From assembly GCA_001796335.1 (NCBI GenBank), contig MGMF01000001.1, positions 1 through 64,000 of the forward strand: 64,000 nt of DNA, read 5' to 3'. Below the pieces are notes generated by a model. That model did no database searches. It saw nothing but the letters and a program-made list of their open reading frames with translations, and was not told where the DNA came from. Source of the DNA: Chloroflexi bacterium GWB2_49_20 (GTDB lineage: Bacteria; Chloroflexota; Anaerolineae; Anaerolineales; Villigracilaceae). This document shows positions 45,764 to 54,681 of this stretch, piece after piece. Positions within the stretch are counted from its first letter, which is position 1; each line of letters begins with the position of its first letter. A program made the translations under genes and the position numbers.

Positions 45764-47608
45764 TTAGATCGTCTTTTCGCGCAATACCGATGAAATATAA
45801 TCCATGCTCGCAACTACAACTGCAATCGCCAACATTTGAGCGCTTGCACCCCGGTAGTTCAAAAGGTTGATATTTTGCTGTAACAGGAATCCGATACCAC
45901 CACCACCTACGAAACCAATGATGGTGGACATGCGCACGTTGATATCCCAGCGATACATGGTATATGAAATATACGGAGGTACGATTTGCGGAACCACTCC
46001 ATAAATAATGGTCTGCAACCGGTTGGCGCCTGTGGCCTGAATGGCCTCCAAAGGACCAGTCATTATGCTCTCCACCTGCTCTGAATACAGCTTCGCCAGA
46101 CTGACGATGGTATGCAAACCCAGCGCCATGACGCCTGCAAATGGGCCAATACCAACAGCAATCACAAAAACGATGGCCATCACCAATGCTTCCACCGAGC
46201 GTAAACCATTCAGCACAGAACGCGTGATATAGTAAATGACCATGCCAGTTGGTAGTGCGTCCTTGGCTTTACAGAAAATTGCCAGGGCAAGTCCAAGCAC
46301 AACCCCTGTGATCATCGGACCCCATAAGGTATAGAACGGTTTGCCAATTTGATAAAGCCACTCAATTAATTGCCCCAACAAAACCAGAATTGTAGCTACA
46401 GCAATGGGAGTCAGAATCAAATTTATAATTTTGACTCCGCCAGCAGGTAATTTTTCAGTGGCTTGCAGACCCATACGGCTCAAAAAGCTGCTGACAGCGC
46501 CTCCGGCTACCAGGGCACCCAGACTGGAGGTGATCACCAGGATAATATCACCCGACTGGAAAAAGAAATTGCCTAGAAAACCAAAGGGGCCAAGGGTTAA
46601 GGTTAACGACTTTCCCACACTCATTACCAAACTGGCAAATTGAAACAATCCGAAGAATCCCACTACAACACAAAGCAGAATCACTCCCAGACGCAAAAAG
46701 CGAATCAACCTTCCCGGGGAATTGACTTCAGCTTGTGGAAGCGCCCAGCGGATCCCCATCCAGACCAAAACTAGAGCTAAAATGGCCACCGCCAGAGCCA
46801 ACCAGGCATTTGTATGAAGTGCTGTACTCATACTTCCCACCCAGTTCACAATAATGAATCCTACATAAATACCCAGTGGCCAACCTATCATAGAAAGCGC
46901 AATGCTGGTCAAAGGACTTTTGACCGGCTTCATCAGGTTGCGGGCAGCGAGAAAACTTAGCGGGATTGCCAGAATTGTCCCGAATGTGGTCGCCAGCAAT
47001 GCCAGAAACACGGTTTCAATGATTTTTTCCCACGTATCTTTGGCGGTCTGTGTGAAATGAGGAGAGCCAACATTCTTACGCAAAGAGGCACGGATATATT
47101 GAACATCCTCACTGGGTCGTTCAGGGAGTTTAAAGGAAAGTATGAAATGACCAGTGTTGTCAGTTTCAGCCACATCCCGTCCCAGGGTGACGATATTGGT
47201 TACATCGCTTCCGGGCACAAACCTGACCGGGCCGGTTACATTTGGAGCAAAATCAAAACCTTCCACCTGGACGGTCTCACCCGGGGAGGCGCAGCCAGGA
47301 GTAATGATCAGAAATGGATCAGAGGCGGCATGCCCGGGGGCAACTGGCAATGTGCCATCTGCCTGACAGGGAATATATATCGGAAAATTGATGATCTGCT
47401 CAGTCTGGTCATATTCAATGATATCCGGCTTTGCCAGGGCACGCGTTACCCTTTTCAGACTGGTTTGCCGTTTTTCACTACGCAGTTCTTCAAGGTTTAC
47501 CTCGGTGATCTGGAAACCATACGCATAGATCACCATCACCAACAGGGCTAATAAACCAATTTTTATGGATTTCCAGGGTGAGGCTTTCTTGTCATTGGAT
47601 TTCTTCAT
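45764..47608 (-). CDS. phnE: PhnE-type ABC permease with extra N-terminal domain and insertion
   Basis: 614 residues, over twice the usual ~270. N-terminal helix (about 16-34), then an outside domain to about 190 with a TIG/IPT-like stretch (IITPGCASPGETVQVEGFDF). The permease begins with ETVFLALLATTFGTILAIPL and AARNLM near 200-228, is interrupted by about 200 residues with several added helices, and resumes with ITRSVLNGLRSVEALVMAIV near 440. EAA-type coupling loop: GPLEAIQATGANRLQ; end: STIIGFVGGGGIGFLLQQ. Gap to phnC is 7 bases. It imports a phosphonate, phosphite or similar anion. Confidence 0.9.
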   Translation of the reverse strand: MKKSNDKKASPWKSIKIGLLALLVMVIYAYGFQITEVNLEELRSEKRQTSLKRVTRALAKPDIIEYDQTEQIINFPIYIPCQADGTLPVAPGHAASDPFLIITPGCASPGETVQVEGFDFAPNVTGPVRFVPGSDVTNIVTLGRDVAETDNTGHFILSFKLPERPSEDVQYIRASLRKNVGSPHFTQTAKDTWEKIIETVFLALLATTFGTILAIPLSFLAARNLMKPVKSPLTSIALSMIGWPLGIYVGFIIVNWVGSMSTALHTNAWLALAVAILALVLVWMGIRWALPQAEVNSPGRLIRFLRLGVILLCVVVGFFGLFQFASLVMSVGKSLTLTLGPFGFLGNFFFQSGDIILVITSSLGALVAGGAVSSFLSRMGLQATEKLPAGGVKIINLILTPIAVATILVLLGQLIEWLYQIGKPFYTLWGPMITGVVLGLALAIFCKAKDALPTGMVIYYITRSVLNGLRSVEALVMAIVFVIAVGIGPFAGVMALGLHTIVSLAKLYSEQVESIMTGPLEAIQATGANRLQTIIYGVVPQIVPPYISYTMYRWDINVRMSTIIGFVGGGGIGFLLQQNINLLNYRGASAQMLAIAVVVASMDYISSVLREKTI

Positions 47609-47615
47609 GATTACG

Positions 47616-48368
47616 TCACCCTACCCGTTCAGCATCCCGGCCATAAATATCCTTGAATTTTTGGTCGTCGATGTCTTTAGGAGGTCCCTCGTACACCAAT
47701 TTGCCTTCGTTAAGTGCAATTACATAATCGGCGTAACGGTGGACAATGTCCAGGAAGTGCAGGCTGCAAAGAACACTGACTCCATCCTGCTTATTAATAT
47801 CTTCGAGATGTTTCATGATACTATGTGCCAGAACCGGATCCAGGCTGGCAACAGGCTCATCTGCCAGGATAAGCTCGGGGTCCTGCATAAGAGCACGCGC
47901 TATACCCACCCGCTGTTGTTGTCCTCCGCTCAACTCATCTGCCCGCTGGTAAGCTTTGTCAGCGATGCCTACCCGCTCCATCTGTTTGAATGCCTTGGCA
48001 AGATCTTCTTTTGGAAAGCGATTCATCAAGCTCCAGGCCGGGTTAACATAACCCAGACGTCCCGCCAGTACATTGGTTATGACTTTTGATCGGTGCACCA
48101 GGTTGAAATGTTGAAAAACCATGCCAATTTTTCGACGGATACGGCGCATCTCCTCCTGGGAGGCAGCCGTGATATCCTCCCCATTCCAAAGGATCTGACC
48201 TTCGGTCGGTTCGATCAGGCGGTTGATGCAGCGCAACAAAGTAGATTTACCCGACCCGCTCAAGCCAATGACAGCCAGGAACTGCCCATCCGGCACATCA
48301 AAGCTGACATCATCAAGCGCTTTCACACCCCCTTCATAAATTTTTGTTAGATTTCTGATTTGTAGCAT
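47616..48368 (-). CDS. phnC: PhnC-type ABC transporter ATP-binding protein
   Basis: 250 residues. Walker A GLSGSGKST near 36, Q-loop VFQHFNLVHRS, signature LSGGQQQRVGIARAL near 150, Walker B LILADEP, H-loop CSLHFLD. The stretch GMVFQHFNLVHRSKVITNVLAGRLGY is characteristic of PhnC. AGGA precedes ATG. Partner of the permease downstream and the binding protein upstream. Confidence 0.93.
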   Translation of the reverse strand: MLQIRNLTKIYEGGVKALDDVSFDVPDGQFLAVIGLSGSGKSTLLRCINRLIEPTEGQILWNGEDITAASQEEMRRIRRKIGMVFQHFNLVHRSKVITNVLAGRLGYVNPAWSLMNRFPKEDLAKAFKQMERVGIADKAYQRADELSGGQQQRVGIARALMQDPELILADEPVASLDPVLAHSIMKHLEDINKQDGVSVLCSLHFLDIVHRYADYVIALNEGKLVYEGPPKDIDDQKFKDIYGRDAERVG

Positions 48369-48485
48369 AATGGTTTTCCTGAGGTTACCTGATCACACCA
48401 TTAATAACACCAGAGAGTAAGATATGTGGCTTAAAATAAACCAGCCCACCCCCTCACTCCAAATAATAATTATAAAATAAAAAAT

Positions 48486-48520
48486 ACTATAAGGGGCAGG
48501 GATAACATACCCCTTATAGT
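48486..48520 (-). terminator. Hairpin between phnD and phnC
   Basis: ACTATAAGGGG (48486-48496) pairs perfectly with CCCCTTATAGT (48510-48520); on the minus strand an ATTTTTTATTT tract follows. It looks like a partial terminator that would make binding protein mRNA more abundant than phnCE mRNA. The 169-base gap holds nothing else. Confidence 0.8.
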
Positions 48521-48537
48521 TCATACAAATAAGAGAT

Positions 48538-49674
48538 TTAAGGTAGTTTGTAACCGGTCAATTCGACCATGGCGCGCACGACATCATACTCAGCATCTGT
48601 GGCGGGTAAAATACCTGACCATGCGTAGACATCCGGGCTGCCGACGGAGGTGGCCCAGGCCTCGGTCTGCGAAAAAGCTACCAGGGCGGTTTCGATCTGA
48701 GAACGAACATCTGCCGGGAAATCAGAACCAAACGACATGGTGTCATTCGGGACAGGCTGTGAGATTGCCAGGATGCGTACTTTCTCAATCACATCCGGGG
48801 CTTCCACACGAATGTTGGCACGGGCATCCATAATACGGTATCCGTCGCACAGAAGTTTCTTGCCATCCTCGCTGACAGCGCAGTTTGGAATGCTCGCAGC
48901 AGGAATTTCATATTGATCCAGGCTGGTGATCTTTCCTGCCAGGTAATCATCATATGAAAAAATAGATTTTCCATCCGGATCAAGTGGAACACTGTAGAAA
49001 ACAGTTCCAAAATCCACTTCACCGTTATAGACGGCTGAAACTGTCTGGTTGTGACCACCGGTTACCAGTTGTTCACCAGTGGTAACACCGGCAGCCGCGA
49101 GTTCAACAAAGGGAACCATGTAACCTGAGGTTGATGCTGTATCACCATAACCCCATTTGGTGCCTTGCAGGTCAGCTAGGGTTTGGTAGGTGCTGTCGCG
49201 TGCGACAATATACTCAGCCCAGTAAACTGGGTAGCCATAGCGAACAGCTTTGAAAGCCACATCCACATCACATTGTGCGCTGGCAATGGCATATGGCAAA
49301 GCAGGGATGAAAGCCATCGTATCATCTGAGGATGCACATATTTCTTCGATAGTAGCTGCATAGCTAGTCGGGACAGAGACTGTGAATCTCAATCCTGTGG
49401 CTGCATTCAAAGCATCCGCCAACACCCGACCACCGGACACTGTAGCTTTTACATCAACGGATGGGACAAATAAGACTTTGATGGGATTTTGAGGGCTGCC
49501 GAGGGCAAACATTACTTCAGTGGGTGCTTCAATAGGAGCTGCAGTTGGTGCTGCGGTTGGAGCTGTGGTTGGAGCTGTGGTAACAACTGGTGGTTGGGTT
49601 GCTTTCGGCGCACATGCCGATAAAAGCATGGAAGCAATTACCAACAAAGAGACGAGCAATAGCATTTTCTTCAT
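48538..49674 (-). CDS. phnD: PhnD-type substrate-binding lipoprotein
   Basis: 378 residues from ATG at 49674 (AAGGAG upstream); the longer frame lacks a start signal. Signal peptide with lipobox MLLSAC, then a short Thr/Pro/Ala repeat linker (TTAPTTAPTAAPTAAP). The periplasmic-binding fold has the PhnD pattern SVDVKATVSGGRVLADALN, FIPALPYAIA, and GTKWGYGDTASTSGYMVPF. Ligand is unknown; no C-P lyase or phosphite dehydrogenase gene is near. First gene of the operon. Confidence 0.92.
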   Translation of the reverse strand: MKKMLLLVSLLVIASMLLSACAPKATQPPVVTTAPTTAPTAAPTAAPIEAPTEVMFALGSPQNPIKVLFVPSVDVKATVSGGRVLADALNAATGLRFTVSVPTSYAATIEEICASSDDTMAFIPALPYAIASAQCDVDVAFKAVRYGYPVYWAEYIVARDSTYQTLADLQGTKWGYGDTASTSGYMVPFVELAAAGVTTGEQLVTGGHNQTVSAVYNGEVDFGTVFYSVPLDPDGKSIFSYDDYLAGKITSLDQYEIPAASIPNCAVSEDGKKLLCDGYRIMDARANIRVEAPDVIEKVRILAISQPVPNDTMSFGSDFPADVRSQIETALVAFSQTEAWATSVGSPDVYAWSGILPATDAEYDVVRAMVELTGYKLP

Positions 49675-49693
49675 TATTCTTCTCCTTTGAAAA

Positions 49694-49720
49694 ATAAAAT
49701 AGTTAGGGGTATCTCCCCAA
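49694..49720 (-). other. Small hairpin in the phnD leader
   Basis: Minus-strand GGGG AGATA CCCC forms a short stem about 20 bases before the phnD ribosome binding site. It is too small to call a riboswitch; it may affect translation. Confidence 0.25.
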
Positions 49721-49830
49721 TAGGTTATAAATAATAACTCGAAACTCCCGAGATGACAAGTGAAAAGTCTCATGACTCCTGCACACATTATCCAGCTAAA
49801 AGTACTAACCTGCAAAAGTGGATGCGGATA

Positions 49831-50646
49831 TTACACCCGCCCGGTCCATTCCGGTTGAGAGTATTTCGTTTTCACAAGTTCATATGCACATTTTTTTTCT
49901 TCTGCTGATAATTCTCCCTCCTCAAAGCGCAAATCCAATTCGGTTTCAAACGCTTCCACGAACGCCTTGGCAACAAATTCCCAATCCAACCTTCTGCCTG
50001 ACACACTTTCAACATTGGTGGCACGTCTCAGCAAGCGCTCAAGCGCCTCCTGGCGTTCTGCTTCTTCACTAAAAGCCAGTACTTGTGTGATGCGTCCCAG
50101 ATCTCCATACAACGGTAATGAACCATGTTGCAGGACTCCCTGTTTGCGGCGGGCCTGTGCGGAACCAATCAATTTCTTTCCTTGGGTGGTAATTTCGTAA
50201 GCCGAGGGTACTTCAAAGCAAACCGGGCCGGCAGCATTTGAATTCATTCCCGGGGTGTGCTCGTTGATCTCCACCGCAAGGCCCAGGTTATGCAATGCTT
50301 TCAGAAGTCCTCGGGCAATATGGTTATAGCTTTCAAGCAGACTGCCGGAAACCAGGTCATCATGGTTTGGAACGATCACTGAATACGTCAATTCGTCCGC
50401 ATGTAAAATAGCCCTGCCACCGGTCATTCGGCGAACAAGCCCCCATCCACGTGTCTGCAAACGGGTCATATCTACATCCTGGATGTTTTGAGAATACCCA
50501 AGGGATAAGCAGGCAGGCTGCCAGGCATACAATCTCAAGGTAGACAAAGCATCACCGCTACCAACAGCCACAAGGATGGCCTCATCTATTGCCATATTCC
50601 AGGCTCCATCTGCCGGAGCGTTTAAAATTAAACGGTATAAATTCAT
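49831..50646 (-). CDS. lipM: Octanoyltransferase LipM (lipoate ligase fold)
   Basis: Moves octanoyl from acyl carrier protein to GcvH or E2 domains for lipoate synthesis. 271 residues. The motif RRMTGGRAILHADELTYSV near 71-89 is shared with LplA and LipM. The Cys in GPVCFEVPSAYEITTQGKKL, followed by GSAQARRKQGVLQHGSLPL, matches the catalytic Cys loop of LipM and argues against a plain ligase. Its ATG overlaps the upstream DegV stop (ATGA). Confidence 0.87.
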   Translation of the reverse strand: MNLYRLILNAPADGAWNMAIDEAILVAVGSGDALSTLRLYAWQPACLSLGYSQNIQDVDMTRLQTRGWGLVRRMTGGRAILHADELTYSVIVPNHDDLVSGSLLESYNHIARGLLKALHNLGLAVEINEHTPGMNSNAAGPVCFEVPSAYEITTQGKKLIGSAQARRKQGVLQHGSLPLYGDLGRITQVLAFSEEAERQEALERLLRRATNVESVSGRRLDWEFVAKAFVEAFETELDLRFEEGELSAEEKKCAYELVKTKYSQPEWTGRV

Positions 50647-51476
50647 AAAATGGGAATTGCTGCAAAACCCAACCCGTTAGGTCCGACATGGGTGCCTATC
50701 ACGGTGGTTACATTTACCACCAGGGCAGGAACAGTCAGGTTGGGGTTAAGATCATCCAGAAATTGTCTGGCAGCAACCTCAGCATTTGTATGCAGAATTG
50801 CCAATCTCTCGAGCGGTTGCCAGCTTTGAATGCTCTCAAACAGGCGTTGTATTCCTTGTGCCCGGGTGCGCACCTGGCCGACCCGCTCCACCATGCCAAA
50901 GCGAAGTTCAATCATTGGCTTTAAATTCAACAGGCCACCCACCATGGCTTTCGCCCATGAAACCCGTCCACTCCTGCGCAAATATTCCATTGTATCCAGA
51001 AGTGCCATCACGCGTACCCGCCGCCTGATGCTGGCCACCATTTCAAGGATTTCGCTGATGACAGCCTCCCGGGCAATGGCCTCAGCAGCTGCCAAAACCT
51101 GATAACCAAGTCCAAGTGAGAGTTGTCCGCTGTCCAGGACATGAACTCTATCCGCAAAGGAATCAGCAGCGAGGCGTGCCGCGTTAAATATTCCGCTCAG
51201 GTTATCGGGTGGATGAATGGATAAGATCATTTCAGCCCCCTCCGCCAATAATTTTTCATAACGAACTTGAAAACTACCCACCGAGGGAGCAGAGGTTGTG
51301 GGAGAGATTGTCAAACCAGGCAGACGGTCATAAAACGCCTCTCTGGTCATGCCTTCACCGTCTTCATAACTGGTTTTGCCCAAGTTCAGTATGGCTGGCA
51401 CAACTTCAATTGCATGCCGGTCAACCAGATCCCGGGGTAAATCCGAAGTACTGTCAGTGACTAACCCTATTTTCAT
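50643..51476 (-). CDS. DegV family (FakB-type) fatty-acid-binding protein
   Basis: 277 residues from ATG at 51476 (AGAGGC upstream). N-terminal TDSTSDLPRDLV and the SPTTSAPSVGSF, IHPPDNLSGIFNAAR and VLDSGQLSLGLG loops match FakB, which holds a fatty acid for phosphorylation by FakA. The C-terminal GTHVGPNGLG loop contacts the ligand carboxylate in the family. fakA is two genes upstream. The start overlaps the previous gene by 23 bases. Confidence 0.9.
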   Translation of the reverse strand: MKIGLVTDSTSDLPRDLVDRHAIEVVPAILNLGKTSYEDGEGMTREAFYDRLPGLTISPTTSAPSVGSFQVRYEKLLAEGAEMILSIHPPDNLSGIFNAARLAADSFADRVHVLDSGQLSLGLGYQVLAAAEAIAREAVISEILEMVASIRRRVRVMALLDTMEYLRRSGRVSWAKAMVGGLLNLKPMIELRFGMVERVGQVRTRAQGIQRLFESIQSWQPLERLAILHTNAEVAARQFLDDLNPNLTVPALVVNVTTVIGTHVGPNGLGFAAIPIL

Positions 51477-52302
51477 TTGTGCCTCTGAGATTGTTTTCGA
51501 TAACAATCAAACCAATACTCCGCGGTCCAAGCAGTTCAAACAATGGCGTGCCCAGTATGTGTTCACCAAAGGAGGTTCTGGGAAAATTGGTGATGAGGTA
51601 ATCACGGAATGTAGTCGTCCTTAAATGATTTGCATTATTGATGATTGCAACATAGAATGGATCGATGAATTCGTCCACAAACTCCTGGAATGTTTCCAGT
51701 AGGTGGCGATGGGTGCGCACTTTTTGTATACATGTAAGGCACCCATTTTCCAGCGAAAAAATGGGGAGTACATCCAGCATCTCGCCGACCACAGCCTGAG
51801 CGGGAGAAAGAAAATTGGCAGATGCCAGGTATGACAGGTCAGGCAAACATAGCAATGAATAGATATGTGGAATGGAGATGCGTAACTGTTGCTCAATCTC
51901 CTGGGAGGTTGTGCCAAGAGAGGCTAATTCTGCCGCCATCTGCACCAGCATTCCCAGGCCAATAGAGGTTGTATGCGAATCGATCGTTTGAATACTCCCC
52001 AGGTCTCCGTATTGTCCGATTGCTTTTTCAACAACAGAAGACAGGCTGCTTAAAGCAGATGAAAGCGTGATCACCAGGATCTCGCTATGGTCCTGGTGTA
52101 ATTTACGAAAGAGTTTGAGAATTTCATTAATAGGAGGAGGTTCCAGTCCGAATTGTTCCTCATTCCCCGACTCCCTGGCTTTCACATGCTGTGGTAATTC
52201 GGATTGGACTGAAAACGGGAATGTGAAGACCAATTCGTTGCCAGCATATCCTTGACGGGTAAATTCCACACTGTTATCCGTCAAAATGCATACTCTTCGC
52301 AT
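51454..52302 (-). CDS. Divergent DegV-like protein
   Basis: 282 residues. The overall DegV layout is kept (N-terminal VCILTDNSVEFTRQGY, ITLSSALSSLSSVVEKA, IDSHTTSIGLGM), but TDSTxDLP is replaced and the C-terminal GxHxGPGxxG loop appears as LLGPRSIGLI. Ligand specificity has probably changed or the protein may be regulatory. It starts 6 bases after the fakA stop and overlaps the next degV by 23 bases. Confidence 0.82.
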   Translation of the reverse strand: MRRVCILTDNSVEFTRQGYAGNELVFTFPFSVQSELPQHVKARESGNEEQFGLEPPPINEILKLFRKLHQDHSEILVITLSSALSSLSSVVEKAIGQYGDLGSIQTIDSHTTSIGLGMLVQMAAELASLGTTSQEIEQQLRISIPHIYSLLCLPDLSYLASANFLSPAQAVVGEMLDVLPIFSLENGCLTCIQKVRTHRHLLETFQEFVDEFIDPFYVAIINNANHLRTTTFRDYLITNFPRTSFGEHILGTPLFELLGPRSIGLIVIENNLRGTNENRVSH

Positions 52303-52308
52303 AACCTT

Positions 52309-53982
52309 TTATTCCACGGAGATGATAAATTGATAATGCGGTTGACCGCCATCCTGGAGTTCAATTTCAAGGGATGGATACGCTGCGCGCACAAGGTCCG
52401 CAATTCGATTGGCTTCCGAGGCTGGCAGGTCTTGTCCAAAGAAAAGAGTGATTAGCTCATAGTCGGTGGCTGAGGCTTTTTCAAGCATTCCCAGGACTGC
52501 AGCTTCTATCTTGTTGGTCGAGAATACCAGCTTGCCGTTCAGCAGAGCAATCACCTGGTCTTTTTCAACCGACACGCCATCGATCTCTACCGTGCGTGTG
52601 GCAACCGTGATCTCGCCCGTGATAACTTCTTCCAAGGCTCGATTCATTTTATTTGCGATTTGGGCAATATCCCCATCCAGGTTCAAATGCATCATGGCTG
52701 CCAGTCCCTGTGGAATAGTCCGGCTTGGAACAATATGCACATTCTTTACGGTCACTTCTTTGGCTGCCTGGGCAGCAAGAATGATATTTTTATTATTGGG
52801 CAGGATAATCACTTGATCGGTCGGGAGATTTTCAAATGCTTTCAAGATCTCCTGCGTGCTGGGATTCATGGTTTGGCCACCCTCTACCAGGGCAGCCACA
52901 CCCAGGCTGGCAAAAACGCGTGAAATTCCTGGTCCGGGTGAAACAGCCACTACCGCAACTTGACCTGGCTCAATGGGGGTCAATTCAATGCGTTCTCGCC
53001 TGGATGCCCGATTGATTTCGTCCATCTGCGCCAGGAGGTTTTCCATGGCGACCTTGGTGATTGTCCCCATGGACATGACATAATCGATGGGAAGATAGCG
53101 GTTCTCGGTTGAAACATGGATATGCATGCGGTACAAGCCATCCCCCTCCCCAACTTGAATGGATGTGCCCATTTCTTCAAGCCCGGAATAAAATTTTTGC
53201 AGATCCAGCACCTGGGCAGGTTTAAAATCAACCACTATTTCATAGTCCTGCCCGGGTTCTATGGCGCTCAGGCTATTTTCCAGGTTCATTAAAGCCATGG
53301 GTTGAACAGTCGCCGGAGCTGTGTCCAATGATTCGCCATGAACATAGCGCAGCATACCTTCCAGGATAAAAAACAACCCTTTTCCACCTGAGTCCACCAC
53401 CCCGGCCTGCTTTAACACTGGCAATAGTTCGGGCGTGTGTTGGACAGAAATATCTGCGGCTGGAACGATCCGTTCCAGGATTTCATAAGGGTCGCGCGTC
53501 GCTTCCAGCGCAGTTTTGGCTGCCGTGGCAACATCCTTGATCACTGTTAGAATCGTACCTTCCACCGGGCGAACAACTCCTTTATAGGCAGTATCACGTG
53601 CTTCTGCAAAGGCTTTCGCCATACCGGGACCATCCAGAACCACTGCATCATGTAAAGCGCGTGCAAAACCACGCCAGATTTGCGATAATATTACCCCCGA
53701 GTTACCCCGTGCCCCCATTAATGCACCCTGTGAAACCGCATGCGCCATTTGCCCAATATGACGTGACCCCATTTCAATAATTTCTGAGTAGGCTGCCTGC
53801 ATGGTCAATACCATATTTGTGCCGGTATCTCCATCAGGAACGGGAAAAACATTAAGTGCATTCACGGTTGCCTGGTTCGCTTTTAACCAGACCAATCCGG
53901 CTTCGACAAGTTTTTTGAGTGCTTGTCCGTCTATTGGCTTGGATTTAAGAAATTCCAAACGCGTTTGATACTCTGGATTCAT
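52309..53982 (-). CDS. fakA: FakA-type fatty acid kinase (DAK2 domain)
   Basis: Phosphorylates FakB-bound fatty acids for phospholipid synthesis. 557 residues. N-terminal DhaK-L-type kinase domain with NVFPVPDGDTGTNMVLTM (ADP-Mg binding Asp residues, near 45-60), GARGNSGVILSQIWRG and DSGGKGLFFILEG. The middle and C-terminal domains follow, with VAVSPGPGISRVFASLG, LPNNKNIILAAQ and FFGQDL. It is preceded by asp23 and followed by two degV genes, the classical asp23-fakA-fakB grouping. Confidence 0.93.
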   Translation of the reverse strand: MNPEYQTRLEFLKSKPIDGQALKKLVEAGLVWLKANQATVNALNVFPVPDGDTGTNMVLTMQAAYSEIIEMGSRHIGQMAHAVSQGALMGARGNSGVILSQIWRGFARALHDAVVLDGPGMAKAFAEARDTAYKGVVRPVEGTILTVIKDVATAAKTALEATRDPYEILERIVPAADISVQHTPELLPVLKQAGVVDSGGKGLFFILEGMLRYVHGESLDTAPATVQPMALMNLENSLSAIEPGQDYEIVVDFKPAQVLDLQKFYSGLEEMGTSIQVGEGDGLYRMHIHVSTENRYLPIDYVMSMGTITKVAMENLLAQMDEINRASRRERIELTPIEPGQVAVVAVSPGPGISRVFASLGVAALVEGGQTMNPSTQEILKAFENLPTDQVIILPNNKNIILAAQAAKEVTVKNVHIVPSRTIPQGLAAMMHLNLDGDIAQIANKMNRALEEVITGEITVATRTVEIDGVSVEKDQVIALLNGKLVFSTNKIEAAVLGMLEKASATDYELITLFFGQDLPASEANRIADLVRAAYPSLEIELQDGGQPHYQFIISVE

Positions 53983-54024
53983 GAAATAATCGTTCTCCTG
54001 AGGCGTGAATTATTTACTCATCAC

Positions 54025-54113
54025 GTATCTTTTCAAAAATCTGGGGGTGGGTGTTTTGGGCTGGGTTAGCCAGCCCAAAACACTCCGCTTTCCCATCTTT
54101 ATTGAGATGCTTC
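54025..54113 (+). repeat. Interspersed 89-bp hairpin element, copy C
   Basis: Starts GTATCTTTTCAAAAATCTGG, has central stem TGTTTTGGGCTGG / CCAGCCCAAAACA and a second stem CATCT/AGATG. Same architecture as copy A. Its right end overlaps the asp23 stop codon, so the element lies between asp23 and fakA inside their operon. Confidence 0.75.
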
Positions 54114-54467
54114 ATCGTCCCTACTGACGCGTAAACCCTGGATGTGTACATTGACATCATGCACCGGCATGCCAAGTGCTTTCTCAACTTGAAATCGGAT
54201 AGCATTGGCAACACTGTCTGCCACTGAAGCAATTCGAGTGCCATATTCCACTATGATGTGGATATCAATATCAATATCCTCACCGGAAAAATGGACGGAA
54301 ACCCCACGCGAGGGTTCCTTGGTAATGGTTTGTGCCAGCCCCTCTGCAAAGTTTTTTGGAGCCAATCCAACCACACCGTATGATTGCAGTATAGCCTGGT
54401 AAGCAATCGTCGCCACAGCGGTTGGCGAGATATTAATGCTTCCTAATGTAGTTTTTTCTTCACCCAT
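54099..54467 (-). CDS. Asp23/Gls24 family envelope stress protein
   Basis: 122 residues. GSINISPTAVATIAYQAIL near 8-26 and a VDIHIIVEYGTRIASVADSVANAIRFQVEKALG type segment (about 68-100) are the family pattern, ending in VNVHIQGLRV. Small soluble protein linked to envelope or alkaline stress. AAGGAA precedes ATG. Divergent from rpmB, upstream of fakA. Confidence 0.9.
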   Translation of the reverse strand: MGEEKTTLGSINISPTAVATIAYQAILQSYGVVGLAPKNFAEGLAQTITKEPSRGVSVHFSGEDIDIDIHIIVEYGTRIASVADSVANAIRFQVEKALGMPVHDVNVHIQGLRVSRDDEASQ

Positions 54468-54521
54468 GGTTAATTCCTTTGTATTATATTAACAACCTGC
54501 CTTGTATAAGGATGCGTTTTA

Positions 54522-54530
54522 TGGTAAAAT
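54522..54530 (+). promoter_or_regulatory. Extended -10 promoter of rpmB
   Basis: TGGTAAAAT (TGn plus TAAAAT). A start near 54537 gives a 145-nt leader. Confidence 0.55.
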
Positions 54531-54536
54531 CAGCCG

Positions 54537-54681
54537 CTTCCAATTAGGAAGGTGATCCTGAACATCGAGCAATATTATCTCACGAAAGGGTGAGAGTTGG
54601 GTAGTCTTTGTGGGAAAATCTCCTTTCAAAATACTCAAGAACTCACTTAATCTGCATTTATAGTAAGAAAGGAAGTTCAAG
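54537..54681 (+). other. Long structured 5' leader of rpmB
   Basis: 145 nt, unusual beside the leaderless genes of this window. CTTCC/GGAAG (near 54538-54552) and TCTCAC/GTGAGA (near 54579-54596) can form hairpins. It could mediate autogenous control by L28 or another translational control. Confidence 0.35.

Noticed and set aside
49675-49815. N-terminal extension of PhnD
   Set aside because: It places 47 residues before a normal lipoprotein signal peptide and has no start signal; ATG at 49674 has AAGGAG.
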